In this document: one piece after another, positions 1 through 8,808 of the stretch
Layout: the number at the start of each line of letters is the position of its first letter
Numbering within the stretch: position 1 is the first letter of the stretch
DNA from: Haloferax marinisediminis
GTDB lineage: Archaea > Halobacteriota > Halobacteria > Halobacteriales > Haloferacaceae
Reading direction: 5' to 3'
DNA length: 64,000 nucleotides
Assembly: GCF_009674585.1 (NCBI RefSeq)
Contig: NZ_WKJP01000001.1
Location: 2,356,001 to 2,420,000 of the forward strand
Notes under the pieces: generated by a model
The model's database searches: none
What the model was told of the DNA's origin: nothing
The model's input: the letters and a program-made list of their open reading frames with translations, nothing else
Program-made: the position numbers and the translations under genes

Positions 1-1740
1 TCCGGGAAGGGTATCTCGAAACGTCGGCCACAGGTCGACGCGACGCTCCCCGACGGGTCACGTGCACAACTCACCCTCGGCCGCGAGGTGTCCGACCACG
101 GGACGAACTACACCATCCGTCAGTTCAAGGACGTTCCATTCACTCCAATCGACCTCATCAACTGGTCGACATTCTCGCTGGAGGAGATGGCGTTCCTGTG
201 GCTCTGTATCGAGAACGACAAGAGTCTCATCTTCGCCGGTGGTACTGCGTCCGGGAAGACGACGTCGTTGAACGCTGTCTCTCTCTTCATCCCGTCGAAC
301 ACCAAAATCGTCTCCATCGAGGACACGCGTGAGGTGGAGCTTCCACAGCGGAACTGGATTGCGTCCGTCACTCGCCCCTCGTTCGCAGACGACGACAAAG
401 GTGACGTCGACGAGTTCGACCTGCTCGAAGCGGCACTGCGTCAACGTCCAGACTACATCGTCATGGGTGAGATTCGTGGTGAGGAGGGTCGGACCCTCTT
501 CCAGGTCATGTCCACGGGTCACACCACGTACACGACGTTCCACGCCGACTCTGTGGGCGAAGTCCTCAAGCGCTTCACGACGGCACCCATCAACGTCTCG
601 AAGACGATGTTCTCCGCCCTCGACCTCGTGTCGATTCAGACGTCGACGCGGGTCGATGGCAACAAGGTGCGCCGGAACAAGTCGCTCACCGAAATCAACC
701 ACTACGACCCCGAGAACGACGAAATCAACGTTCAGGACGTCTACCAGTGGCAAGCGGAGACCGACGAGTTCCTCGAGATGGGGTCGTCGAACACGATCGA
801 AGAGATAAAGTTCGACCGCGGGTGGGACCACGAGACACTCGAACTCGAGATTTTCAAACGAGAGGTCGTCCTCGCGTACCTCATCGACCGCGGCCTCAAC
901 ACGTACACGCAGGTCGCAGCGACGTTCCAGGCGTTCATCAACGACCAGGACACCATCATCGGTCTGATGGCGACCGACGACCTCGAACGCAGTCTCGAAG
1001 ACCTCCGCGAGATGGAGTCGGTCCTCATCGACATCGACCCCGAGAGTGAGGCGATGGTCCCGCGACCGGACCCACCGGAACACGTCAGAGAACTCGCCAA
1101 GGAGATTCTCCGCCGTGCCGAAGAAGAACTGTTCCCCGACTACCGTGACCGCGACGTCGGTGAAGTCGCGGAAGCACTCGGGCACATGCGGCAGGAACCG
1201 GACGTCGAAGCGACGCCCGGCGAGCGAGACGAACTCGACTCCATCGAAGAAGCGACGAGCGACCCCGCGCTCGACGAAGGGTCCGCGCGGTCTGAACTCG
1301 ACTCGGGTGACGAGACGCCCGAACTCGAAGGAGACGACGGCCCATCTTCGCTGGATGGCGAAGAAGCGGCCCCGGCGCTCGAAGCAGCGATGGAGGACGC
1401 TGACGAGTCAGACGACGTGCAGTCGCGCAAAGATGCCGCGACGGACCTCTGGGAGTCACTGCTCGAAGCTGACGTCGAAGGCGAACCCAACGACTTCGGG
1501 TTCGACGAAGAGGGCGAACCGACGTTCCCGGACCCCAACGAGGACGATATCGACCTCGAAGACTTCTTCGGAGCGTTCGGCATCGAAGAGCCCGGTGATG
1601 CCGACCAGTCGTCGGACGAGGCGGAGGCGGAAGATTCCGACGATGACGAACTGTGGGGCGGTTTCAAAGCTGCAGAGACTGACACACCAGACGAGGAGAA
1701 GACGGAGTCACAGTCCGTCGAGAGCGACGAGGACGATTAG
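1..1740 (+). CDS. pilB: Type IV pilus/type II secretion assembly ATPase, PilB/GspE-like (5' end outside window)
   Basis: The reading frame is open from the first base, so the start codon lies upstream and 579 residues are visible. The Walker A motif GGTASGKTTS is encoded at about 238-267. The Asp/His-box region follows (MGEIRGEE, then STGHTTYTTFHADS), which is typical of hexameric ATPases that power pilin assembly at the cytoplasmic face. After about nt 1190 the protein becomes a tail of roughly 180 residues very rich in Asp, Glu and Ser, probably disordered; such tails are common in haloarchaeal versions. The stop codon abuts the ATG of the platform protein, implying translational coupling. 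The gene order ATPase, platform, prepilin-like proteins indicates a pilus system rather than an archaellum, because no flaC/D/E/F/G/H-type genes are seen. The assignment to a particular paralogue, such as PilB3 of Haloferax, is inference. Confidence 0.93.
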   Translation, partial: SGKGISKRRPQVDATLPDGSRAQLTLGREVSDHGTNYTIRQFKDVPFTPIDLINWSTFSLEEMAFLWLCIENDKSLIFAGGTASGKTTSLNAVSLFIPSNTKIVSIEDTREVELPQRNWIASVTRPSFADDDKGDVDEFDLLEAALRQRPDYIVMGEIRGEEGRTLFQVMSTGHTTYTTFHADSVGEVLKRFTTAPINVSKTMFSALDLVSIQTSTRVDGNKVRRNKSLTEINHYDPENDEINVQDVYQWQAETDEFLEMGSSNTIEEIKFDRGWDHETLELEIFKREVVLAYLIDRGLNTYTQVAATFQAFINDQDTIIGLMATDDLERSLEDLREMESVLIDIDPESEAMVPRPDPPEHVRELAKEILRRAEEELFPDYRDRDVGEVAEALGHMRQEPDVEATPGERDELDSIEEATSDPALDEGSARSELDSGDETPELEGDDGPSSLDGEEAAPALEAAMEDADESDDVQSRKDAATDLWESLLEADVEGEPNDFGFDEEGEPTFPDPNEDDIDLEDFFGAFGIEEPGDADQSSDEAEAEDSDDDELWGGFKAAETDTPDEEKTESQSVESDEDD

Positions 1741-3783
1741 ATGAGCAACATCGACTCTGAAAACTCCGCAGGGCTCGACCGCAGCACCGACACGCTCGGA
1801 GACGCGTTCTACCCGCTGTTTCAGTTGCTCTTCGACAAAGACGGCGAGTTCGTCTCGGACGTCGAAGAGAAACTTCAGCAGGCGCGGATGCCGAACACGG
1901 TCGAACTGTATCTCTCGCGGGCGCTCGCCGTGGGCGTTCTGGTCGGCATCACGCTGTGGATTCTCGGTATGGCGATTGGATACAGTGTCTTCGCACTCGG
2001 ACTCGTCTCTTCGGAGTCGATAAGTCTCGGTATCCCCGTCGCAAGCGAATCCACTGCGGAACTGCTCCGGTCGCTCGTGATGCCAGCCGCTGTCGTCGTC
2101 TCCGGCATCGTCTTCGGGTCGATTGGATTCGCACTCGGATTTGGGACGCTCGTCGGGACGCCGTACTCGAAGGCGTCCGCCCGGAAACGGGAGATAAACA
2201 TGCTCCTCTCTGACTCTATCTCGTTCATGTACGCCCTGTCCGTCGGGGGGCTGAACCAACTGGAGATTCTGGAAGCGATGGCACGCGCCGACGACACCTA
2301 CGGCGAAGTCTCACGGGAGTTCCAGAGCATCGTCCAGGAGACGGAATACTTCGGAACCGACTACCGAAACGCTATCCGTCAGCAGGCGATTCTCACACCC
2401 TCTGCCGAACTCTCGCAGTTCCTCACGGACATGCTCTCCATCGTCAACTCCGGTGGTGACATGGAAGGGTTCCTGAAGGACAAGAAGGACAAGCACCTCC
2501 GGACGGCCAAACAACAGCAAGAACAGACGCTGGACACGATGGAACTGTTCGGCGAGATGTACATGACGCTCTCGCTGTTCCCGCTGTTGCTCATCATCAT
2601 CCTCGTCATCATGAGCATGCTCGGACAAGCACAGCAGGAACTCCTCTACGCGACCATCTACGGTCTCATCCCGTTGGTCGGTGTCGGGTTCCTCGTCCTC
2701 ATCTCGACCGTCAAGCAAGACGAGATTGGTGACGGCTACCTCTCACCATCGAACGGCAGTCAGCGCCTGCAGGGACAACAACAAGAGGGCCTCATCCACA
2801 TGGGGCTCATCGAGTCGTACGTCGGTGAGTTCAGCCTGTTCTCGCGCATCAAAGACCGCGAAGGGACGTACAAAACGCAGGAGTTACTGCGACAACCGCA
2901 CATCTTTTTCAAACAACATCCGCTGTACACGCTCGCTCTCTCCGTTCCCGCGTCGATCGTCGTCCTCGCGGTCGCGGTCATCGGTGGCTCTGCACCCACG
3001 TCGTGGGACGGAATGATCTCTCAGCCAATCTGGGGCACGGTCATCTGGTTCTACGTCCCCGTCTACTTCGTCACCATCCCGCTCGCAGTCTTCCACGAGT
3101 GGAACGTCCACTCTCGGTCCGCCATCACCGGGAAACTCTCGGACAACCTTCGGAAACTGTCGAGTGCGAACGACACCGGGCAGACGCTCCTCGAATCGTT
3201 CAGAACCGTCGCAGACACCTCCTCGGGGAAACTCGCCGACGAGTTCGAGATAATGTACGCGAAGGTCAACTACGGGATGAGCCTCAGAGAGGCGCTCGTC
3301 GAGTTCAACAACACGTATCACATTCCACGCCTCGCCCGAACGGTGAAGCTCATCACGAAGGCACAGGAGGCGTCGAGTCAGATTACGGAGGTCCTGACGA
3401 CGGCAGCGCAGTCCTCTGAGAACCAAGACGACATCGAACGAGAGCGCATCGCGCGGACTCGGATGCAGGTCGCGATTATCCTCATGACGTACGTGACGCT
3501 CCTCGCCGTCATGGCGATCCTGAAGACTCAGTTCCTCGACGTGATGGCCGGTCTCTCTTCGCAGGCGTCGGGGTCCGGTGGCGGCGTCTCCGGTGGCCCA
3601 AGCTTCGGCGGCGCCCTCGACCCGGACCTGATGTCGCTTCTGTTCTTCCACGGCGTCACCCTGCAGGCGGTGCTGTCTGGATTCATCAGTGGCTACATCC
3701 GTAACGCCGACCTCCTCGCGGGGGTCAAGTTCGTCGTCATCCTGCAGTCGCTCGCACTCGCGGTGTGGATGGTGGTTGGCTGA
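1741..3783 (+). CDS. pilC: Pilus assembly platform membrane protein, PilC/TadC-like
   Basis: A 680-residue polytopic membrane protein with two type II secretion F-type domains, at roughly residues 150-270 and 465-565. Each helical cytoplasmic domain is followed by hydrophobic segments, and further membrane helices lie near 60-135, 395-450 and 570-680. A Gly/Ser-rich loop (about residues 605-625) precedes the last helices. This family forms the inner-membrane platform that works with the ATPase to extrude pilin subunits. It starts directly after the ATPase stop codon and its own TGA overlaps the next ATG by one base, so the genes are probably co-transcribed and coupled. The duplicated F domain is usual for archaeal pilus platforms. 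Confidence 0.92.
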   Translation: MSNIDSENSAGLDRSTDTLGDAFYPLFQLLFDKDGEFVSDVEEKLQQARMPNTVELYLSRALAVGVLVGITLWILGMAIGYSVFALGLVSSESISLGIPVASESTAELLRSLVMPAAVVVSGIVFGSIGFALGFGTLVGTPYSKASARKREINMLLSDSISFMYALSVGGLNQLEILEAMARADDTYGEVSREFQSIVQETEYFGTDYRNAIRQQAILTPSAELSQFLTDMLSIVNSGGDMEGFLKDKKDKHLRTAKQQQEQTLDTMELFGEMYMTLSLFPLLLIIILVIMSMLGQAQQELLYATIYGLIPLVGVGFLVLISTVKQDEIGDGYLSPSNGSQRLQGQQQEGLIHMGLIESYVGEFSLFSRIKDREGTYKTQELLRQPHIFFKQHPLYTLALSVPASIVVLAVAVIGGSAPTSWDGMISQPIWGTVIWFYVPVYFVTIPLAVFHEWNVHSRSAITGKLSDNLRKLSSANDTGQTLLESFRTVADTSSGKLADEFEIMYAKVNYGMSLREALVEFNNTYHIPRLARTVKLITKAQEASSQITEVLTTAAQSSENQDDIERERIARTRMQVAIILMTYVTLLAVMAILKTQFLDVMAGLSSQASGSGGGVSGGPSFGGALDPDLMSLLFFHGVTLQAVLSGFISGYIRNADLLAGVKFVVILQSLALAVWMVVG

Positions 3784-4283
3784 TGCCACGTCGCGAGCGA
3801 ACGTCGAACGACGGGCGCAGTCGAGCACAGACGACTATCGACTACGCCGTCGGTGTCGGTATCTTCCTGCTCGCAATCGCGTGGGTCGTCGGAACGGTCC
3901 CGCAAATCGTCCAGCCATTCGACGATGCACAGGACCAACCACTCGTCGCGAACCGTGCTGCAGACCGCCTCGCAGGCGGCGCGCTCTCACCCCCGGGAGA
4001 ACAGACTGTCCTCGACTCAGAGTGCACCGTCGCCTTCTTCGAGAACTCCACACCACCCGCAGACTGCCAGTATGGCCCTCCTGGCCCGGTCGAAGACGTC
4101 GTGGGTGTCGATGATACGTACGACATGAACGTCACGCTCTTGCGAGACGGGTCGGTCGCGTCGCTCGATGGGGTGGCCGCGACGCGCGGCGAGCCAGTGC
4201 CGAACTCCGGACAGGTCGTCGCCGCCCGTCGCTCGGTGCTCGTCGACGGGAAGCTCCACCAACTGCTGGTGAGGGTCTGGTAA
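3783..4283 (+). CDS. Prepilin-like secreted protein of the pilus locus (172-residue class, DUF7287-like)
   Basis: A 166-residue protein. The ATG at 3783 is preferred to an in-frame ATG 18 nt upstream because it overlaps the preceding stop (TGATG) and gives a class III signal peptide. That signal has basic residues, then SRAQTTIDYAVG and a hydrophobic helix to about residue 38. The R-A|Q-T context matches the archaeal prepilin peptidase (PibD) site. The remainder is an exported domain with two cysteines around residues 78-94 (CTVAFFENSTPPADC) that could form a disulfide. It is the first of five consecutive proteins of this architecture, so it is probably a minor pilin or pseudopilin. The DUF name is from memory. 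Confidence 0.85.
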   Translation: MPRRERTSNDGRSRAQTTIDYAVGVGIFLLAIAWVVGTVPQIVQPFDDAQDQPLVANRAADRLAGGALSPPGEQTVLDSECTVAFFENSTPPADCQYGPPGPVEDVVGVDDTYDMNVTLLRDGSVASLDGVAATRGEPVPNSGQVVAARRSVLVDGKLHQLLVRVW

Positions 4284-4285
4284 CG

Positions 4286-4876
4286 ATGGACCGTGGACAA
4301 GCACACGCGCTCGAGGCCTTCGTCGCCGCGACGGTCCTCCTCGCGAGTGTCACGTTTGCACTTCAGGTGACGGCCGTCACGCCGCTGACGGCGAGTACGT
4401 CGAGTCAGCATATCGAAAACCAGCAAGCGTCTGTCGCACAGGGCTTGCTCGATGCGGCCGCCGAGAACGGGTCGCTCAAGCGGACAGTCCTCCTCAAGAA
4501 CATCAGTGTCACAGAAGGTGACAACTACATCTCCGGCGGACCACCGACCGTGTTCGGCCAGATGCTCAACGACACGTTCCGAGACCGAGGTATCGCGTTC
4601 AATGTGAACGTGTACTCGGTTCAGTCGAACCAGCAAGGGAAAGCCCTGAACCGAATCGGTCTCGTCCACATGGGCCAGCCGAGTGACCACGCAGCGTCCG
4701 CCTCTCGTCTGGTCACGCTCATGGACACCGACGTGCTCCACAAAGTGGACAGCGGGGAGGCGGTTCCGACGACGACCACGCTCGACGAGGCGTCGTCGTT
4801 CTACGTCGACGAGCGACAAGACGGAGACCCGGTGTGGTCTGTCCTAAAAATCGAGGTGGTCGTATGGCGGATGTGA
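4286..4876 (+). CDS. Prepilin-like secreted protein (DUF7288-like)
   Basis: A 196-residue protein beginning MDRGQAHALEAFVAA, followed by a hydrophobic helix to about residue 30. R-G|Q-A fits the prepilin peptidase consensus, so the charged N-terminal peptide would be removed and the helix retained as the assembly stalk. The rest is a soluble extracellular domain without recognisable catalytic residues. It starts 2 nt after the preceding stop, and its 3' end overlaps the next gene by 13 nt, consistent with one operon. Its likely role is as a minor pilin or pilus-tip component. I do not know a characterised homologue. Confidence 0.84.
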   Translation: MDRGQAHALEAFVAATVLLASVTFALQVTAVTPLTASTSSQHIENQQASVAQGLLDAAAENGSLKRTVLLKNISVTEGDNYISGGPPTVFGQMLNDTFRDRGIAFNVNVYSVQSNQQGKALNRIGLVHMGQPSDHAASASRLVTLMDTDVLHKVDSGEAVPTTTTLDEASSFYVDERQDGDPVWSVLKIEVVVWRM

Positions 4877-5841
4877 GCCTTCCCTCACGGTTCGCTGACG
4901 AGGAGAGAGGGCAACTCTTCCTCATCACGGCGCTCGCAATCGCCGTCCTTCTCGTCGGTCTCGCGTTGATTCTCAACACGGCAATCTACACCGAGAACAT
5001 CGCCACACGGACGACCGACACCCAACTGGACGATGCGACGAGTTCACAGCGCGCGGCAGTCGAAGCAAGCGGCGAGATATTGGACGCAGAGAACCGGAAT
5101 GGAGGCGATGCGTCTACCATCGAAACTCAATTCGACGCCTCGATGTCGAACTGGAGTGAGTCGTCAGCGACGTTGGAAGCGAGTAACGGGTTCACAACGA
5201 GCGTCTCGCACACCGGAACATCTACCGAAGGGCTCCGAATCCATCAGGACGACCCAGCGCGGAACTTCACCAACGACGAAGACTTCGATGATTGGGAGCC
5301 AGTCCACAATGGACGTGTTCGCGGCATTTGGTTCAACATTTCCCGAGACAATCTCTCGACGGAAGAGTCCGACGCGTTCTACATGGAACTCGACGACGAC
5401 GACGATACGCCGGGTGACAAGGCCACCGTCTCGATGCACACCGACGGGACGAACGTCATCGTCACCGTCGAAAACGACACTGTGACTCGTTCCTGTTCGG
5501 TCGAACCGACGAACGGCGACTCGCTCACCATCGATATCGGCAGCAGGACCGTCGGAACGAAGTACTGTTCCGCACTCGAACTCGCCCACGAGGAGGTCGA
5601 GGGCGACGTTCACCTCCGGTTCAAGAACGCCGACGAGGTGACTGGAACGTACGAACTGTATGCAACCGACGATGGCGGTGTCCTCAGTGACCTGTACGAC
5701 GCTGTGAACTTCGCCACAGCCGGAAGCGGGAATTGGCCTGTCCAAGAACCGGCGCTCTACGACGTGAACGTAACGTTCACCTTCCAGTCCAGTGGCACGA
5801 CTGTCGAGAAAGAGATTCGAATCGCACCGGGTGAACTCTAA
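4864..5841 (+). CDS. Prepilin-like secreted protein (DUF7261-like)
   Basis: 325 residues from the ATG at 4864, which lies inside the end of the upstream gene. A GTG 30 nt earlier is possible but places ten non-conserved residues before the signal. The N-terminus contains DEERGQLFLITALAIAV and a hydrophobic run to about residue 37. R-G|Q-L is a prepilin peptidase type site. The exported region is long, acidic and rich in Thr, Ser and Asn with several NxS/T sequons, as expected for a haloarchaeal surface glycoprotein. It has a C-terminal beta-rich pattern and ends one base into the next ATG. It is probably a minor pilin. Confidence 0.83.
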   Translation: MADVSLPSRFADEERGQLFLITALAIAVLLVGLALILNTAIYTENIATRTTDTQLDDATSSQRAAVEASGEILDAENRNGGDASTIETQFDASMSNWSESSATLEASNGFTTSVSHTGTSTEGLRIHQDDPARNFTNDEDFDDWEPVHNGRVRGIWFNISRDNLSTEESDAFYMELDDDDDTPGDKATVSMHTDGTNVIVTVENDTVTRSCSVEPTNGDSLTIDIGSRTVGTKYCSALELAHEEVEGDVHLRFKNADEVTGTYELYATDDGGVLSDLYDAVNFATAGSGNWPVQEPALYDVNVTFTFQSSGTTVEKEIRIAPGEL

Positions 5842-6278
5842 TGAATTCGCGCGCAGTCTCCACCACACTTGGCTTCGTACTGACCCTCTCTATCACCACC
5901 ATCCTCATCTCGGGAATCATGGTGGCCGCGGGAGGCTTCGTCGCAGCAGAACACGAGCGTGTGACGGAGACCGAACTCGAAGTCGTCGGACAGCGACTCG
6001 CGGCGAACATCGAAGCTGCAGACCGCGTGGTTGCATCGTCCGGCGACGAAACAGTCAGCAACGTCGAGACTCGACTGGAGCTTCCCAATCGAGTCGCTGG
6101 CACGACCTACCGAATCAGTGTCGACAACTCGTCGAACCAACTCGTCTTGCAGTCGGTCGACCCCGAGGTGACAGTTCGAATCCCTGTCGAAACTGAGACC
6201 GAACTCAAAAACGGGTCCGTCGACGCCGGTGACGTCGCCGTCACATACGATGGAAAACTGGAGGTGACCAATGGTTGA
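5841..6278 (+). CDS. Prepilin-like protein with AVS-TLGF signal (DUF7266-like)
   Basis: A 145-residue protein beginning MNSRAVSTTLGFVLTLSI. The SRAVSTTLGF pattern is close to the N-terminus of authentic haloarchaeal type IV pilins (R-A|V-S followed by a hydrophobic helix). The mature domain is short (about 110 residues) and beta-strand rich. It overlaps the preceding stop (TAATG) and its last codons overlap the next gene by 8 nt. Of the small proteins in this cluster, this one and the next look most like pilin subunits. No function beyond pilus association can be read from the sequence. Confidence 0.84.
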   Translation: MNSRAVSTTLGFVLTLSITTILISGIMVAAGGFVAAEHERVTETELEVVGQRLAANIEAADRVVASSGDETVSNVETRLELPNRVAGTTYRISVDNSSNQLVLQSVDPEVTVRIPVETETELKNGSVDAGDVAVTYDGKLEVTNG

Positions 6279-7032
6279 CCGCCGTGCCGTGAGCGACACA
6301 CTCGGCTTCATCTTCGTGTTCTCACTCGTTCTCTCGACGGTTGGTGTCGTCACAGCAGTCGGGATGGACGGCCTGCAAGACACCCGTAACGTCGAACGCA
6401 TCAACAACGCCGAGCGCGCCTTCGACATCCTCGACGACAACATGGAAGACATCGCGGTTCGCGGTGCACCGAGTCGAGCGACTGAAATCAAACTGGCCGA
6501 CTCGGCAATCTCGTTCGACGACTCCGTACAGATGACCGTCGAATGGGAGAACGGGGGGACAGTAGACAACGCGACGATACGTACACAACCCCTCGTCTAC
6601 ACCTCGGACACCTCGGACGAGCGCCTCGTGTACGCCTTCGGAACGGTGTTCAGGGGCACCGACGAGGCGATGACCGTCGTTCGTCATCCTGCATTCGTCC
6701 TCTCGGAGGACGCCATCGTGGTCTCGGCGACTTCGGCCAGAAAGTCGAGGTCTAGTGTTAGTTCGGTCGGCGGGTCGGGAACGTATCTCGTCCGCGCAGA
6801 AGTCGCCGACACTGGAGCGAAGTACCGCGGAATCGCGTCTCGAAGTGGCGGCCCATACAATGTGACAGTCAACGTCACCTCGCCTCGCCCACAACTCTGG
6901 AAGACCGAACTCCAGTCCTACGAGGATGTGACGTGCCCGTTCGTCAACGATACGATGGTGTCGTGTGAACTCACGAACGTCAATTCTGTCCGTGTCGTGG
7001 AAAAACAGGTAGACGTCTCGTTGGTCGACTGA
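6271..7032 (+). CDS. Prepilin-like protein with AVS-TLGF signal (DUF7289-like)
   Basis: A 253-residue protein beginning MVDRRAVSDTLGFIFVFSL. R-A|V-S is again a prepilin peptidase site, followed by a hydrophobic helix to about residue 32. An Asn/Asp-rich exported domain follows. Two cysteines near residues 223 and 235 may form a disulfide. It overlaps the previous gene by 8 nt and is the last gene of the forward pilus operon. Only 5 nt separate its stop from that of the convergent gene. Its N-terminal pattern resembles that of the preceding protein, suggesting paralogous subunits. Confidence 0.83.
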   Translation: MVDRRAVSDTLGFIFVFSLVLSTVGVVTAVGMDGLQDTRNVERINNAERAFDILDDNMEDIAVRGAPSRATEIKLADSAISFDDSVQMTVEWENGGTVDNATIRTQPLVYTSDTSDERLVYAFGTVFRGTDEAMTVVRHPAFVLSEDAIVVSATSARKSRSSVSSVGGSGTYLVRAEVADTGAKYRGIASRSGGPYNVTVNVTSPRPQLWKTELQSYEDVTCPFVNDTMVSCELTNVNSVRVVEKQVDVSLVD

Positions 7033-7037
7033 CGACG

Positions 7038-8540
7038 TTACCGAACGCGAACGCGGACGCGATTTTCTGTGATGTGGAGGAAGGTGATGTACCGGCCACC
7101 GTCCGCCTGTTCGTAGTCGAGATTCCCCGTCGATGCTTGTTCGTTGACGCGCTCACTACCGCCAGGTCCGTCGGTGACGGTGAGTTTGAAGCTCGGAGAC
7201 ATCAGCGCCATGTAGTGGTTGGTGAGGTTGTAGAGCGTCTCCTCGTCACCGCGGTTGTACGTCGTGTTGGGGTACGACTCGTGCTGGTCGAACGTCACCG
7301 ACGGCTGAGTCGTGCCATCACCGATGTCGTCGCCGAAGTACCACTTGTTCTTGTTCCCCGTCTTGGTGATGTTGCCGTATTCGAGCTTCGTCGCGTTGCT
7401 CGTCAAGTTCAGCGTGATCGTCGCAGGGTCGGTTCCACAGTCGACCTGGATGGGTGAATCCGGGTCCGTGGGGTCGATGCCAGATTTCTGCCATCCCTCG
7501 TAGACGCCCGACTCGTTCGAGTAGTAGATGCTGATGTCGATGTCGTCGTCGAACCCGCTCGTGCACTGGCTCTCCGAGTACACGTGGAACTCTACGTCCT
7601 GTTTCGGACCGTCGTGGTACATCGACCAGTGCATGTTCTGGAAGTTGCCGTCGGCCGTCAGGTTCAGTGTGTACGACGACACGTTGTGGTCGGGCGACAT
7701 TCCTCGAACCTCGACCGAACTCCCTTCGTTCGGCATTCTGAAGGCGCCGACGACGCCTCCGATCGCCTCCAACTCCACGCTGACCGACTGCTCCGTGTGG
7801 TTGAGCGACATGTCTCCCTCCGTGCGGTCTTCGAAGAACTGCGCCCAGCCACGGTAGTGAGGACTGTAAATCGTTACTTCGACGGTCCCGTTTTCGACTG
7901 GGTTGTCGTATGTCCCGCCGGTGAGACTGTAGGTCGAACTCTCGTTCGGGTAGACGCGACGAGCCTGTTCTTCTTCGATGATATCGACGGTGGGGCTGGT
8001 TCCCGAACTCCCTTCACCGGTCACCTGAATCACTGGCAGTGTGAGCGTCTTGTCTCGGTAGTGGAACTCCGGTGGCGACACCATCGACGTGCCGTTGTCT
8101 TGTGTCCGCCAGACTCCGCCGCCTTCGTAGGCAATCGTCACGTCACCGGTCCGGTATTCGACGCTTCCGAGGGTCTCGTTGTACAGTTCTTGCGAGCTTC
8201 CGTTCCCGTCGTAATCCTTGTGCGTGACGACGACACGAGTCGTGTCGTCTCGGACGGTGTACTGCCCACTCTGTGACCCGCTGAGTTCGACCGACTGCGA
8301 CTGAGAGTCACCGAGTGCGGTGATTGCCACTTTCGAGTCGAACAACGTCATCGAGTGTTCTGCTCGTGCGGCGTTAGAGGCTTGTTTCGTGTCGTCGAGT
8401 GCGGCCCCACCGAGCGTCACGATGCTCGTCACGCCGAGGACGGTAATCCCGAGGAGAAGTACGACAGCAAGTGGAGATGCTTGTCCCGACCGGTCACGGA
8501 CGACGCGATAGAGCCAGGGGACGCGAGGGCGGCCGCTCAT
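7038..8540 (-). CDS. Large exported pilin-like protein, convergent with the pilus operon
   Basis: A 500-residue protein whose N-terminus is basic, then RSGQASPLAVVLLLGITVLG. This resembles the Q-A start of pseudopilins, but Ser occupies the position where Arg or Lys usually precedes G|Q, so cleavage by the prepilin peptidase is uncertain. The exported part is long and beta-rich, with many NxS/T sequons and a cysteine pair in the central third (CTSGF... and VDCGTD). It runs convergently to the pilus operon and has its own promoter region near 8550. Likely roles are an adhesin-like or major surface pilin. I do not recognise a characterised family member. Confidence 0.75.
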   Translation of the reverse strand: MSGRPRVPWLYRVVRDRSGQASPLAVVLLLGITVLGVTSIVTLGGAALDDTKQASNAARAEHSMTLFDSKVAITALGDSQSQSVELSGSQSGQYTVRDDTTRVVVTHKDYDGNGSSQELYNETLGSVEYRTGDVTIAYEGGGVWRTQDNGTSMVSPPEFHYRDKTLTLPVIQVTGEGSSGTSPTVDIIEEEQARRVYPNESSTYSLTGGTYDNPVENGTVEVTIYSPHYRGWAQFFEDRTEGDMSLNHTEQSVSVELEAIGGVVGAFRMPNEGSSVEVRGMSPDHNVSSYTLNLTADGNFQNMHWSMYHDGPKQDVEFHVYSESQCTSGFDDDIDISIYYSNESGVYEGWQKSGIDPTDPDSPIQVDCGTDPATITLNLTSNATKLEYGNITKTGNKNKWYFGDDIGDGTTQPSVTFDQHESYPNTTYNRGDEETLYNLTNHYMALMSPSFKLTVTDGPGGSERVNEQASTGNLDYEQADGGRYITFLHITENRVRVRVR

Positions 8541-8743
8541 TACGTAGTCTCACAACGTCCGGCACCAAAACCTCATTGGCTACGTGACAGTCTGCTATCT
8601 AGATGTGTCGGAAATGTCGACAATCGTTCTTACTCCACAAACAACGTCGAATCCGTGGACAGAGAGTCCTTCACCAGCAGTATCGAGCGAAGTTGATGGG
8701 CTTGTCACACTCACCAGAAGTCCAGAGAGATATTGTGAGGACC

Positions 8744-8780
8744 CGCCGGGACTGAGCAAACCGTAGGTTTGCGAAGGTCG
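8744..8780. repeat. 37-bp tRNA-Ala-associated repeat, copy 1
   Basis: It matches 21747-21783 at 36 of 37 positions. The core contains the inverted repeat GCAAACC/GGTTTGC with a 3-nt loop (GTA here, GAA in copy 2). Both copies lie 90-180 bp beyond the 3' end of an identical tRNA-Ala gene, in the same orientation relative to it. The first bases (CGCCGGGA) equal the 3' end of the tRNA read on the plus strand. Confidence 0.85.
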
Positions 8781-8792
8781 TAAACGTAGTTC

Positions 8793-8808
8793 ACGGGATT
8801 TGAACCCG
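8793..8808 (-). repeat. Detached copy of a tRNA T-arm
   Basis: The 16-nt string CGGGATTTGAACCCGG is identical to the T-stem/loop region of the tRNA-Ala gene 120 bp away (8928-8943). No matching acceptor, D-arm or anticodon arm accompanies it, so it is not a functional tRNA. It looks like a fragment left by duplication of the tRNA 3' half, the usual target of archaeal integrases. Confidence 0.7.

Noticed and set aside
58..1185. Long minus-strand reading frame antisense to the pilus ATPase
   Set aside because: High G/C at third positions keeps antisense frames open in this genome. The plus-strand frame has clear ATPase motifs, while the antisense translation lacks domain structure.
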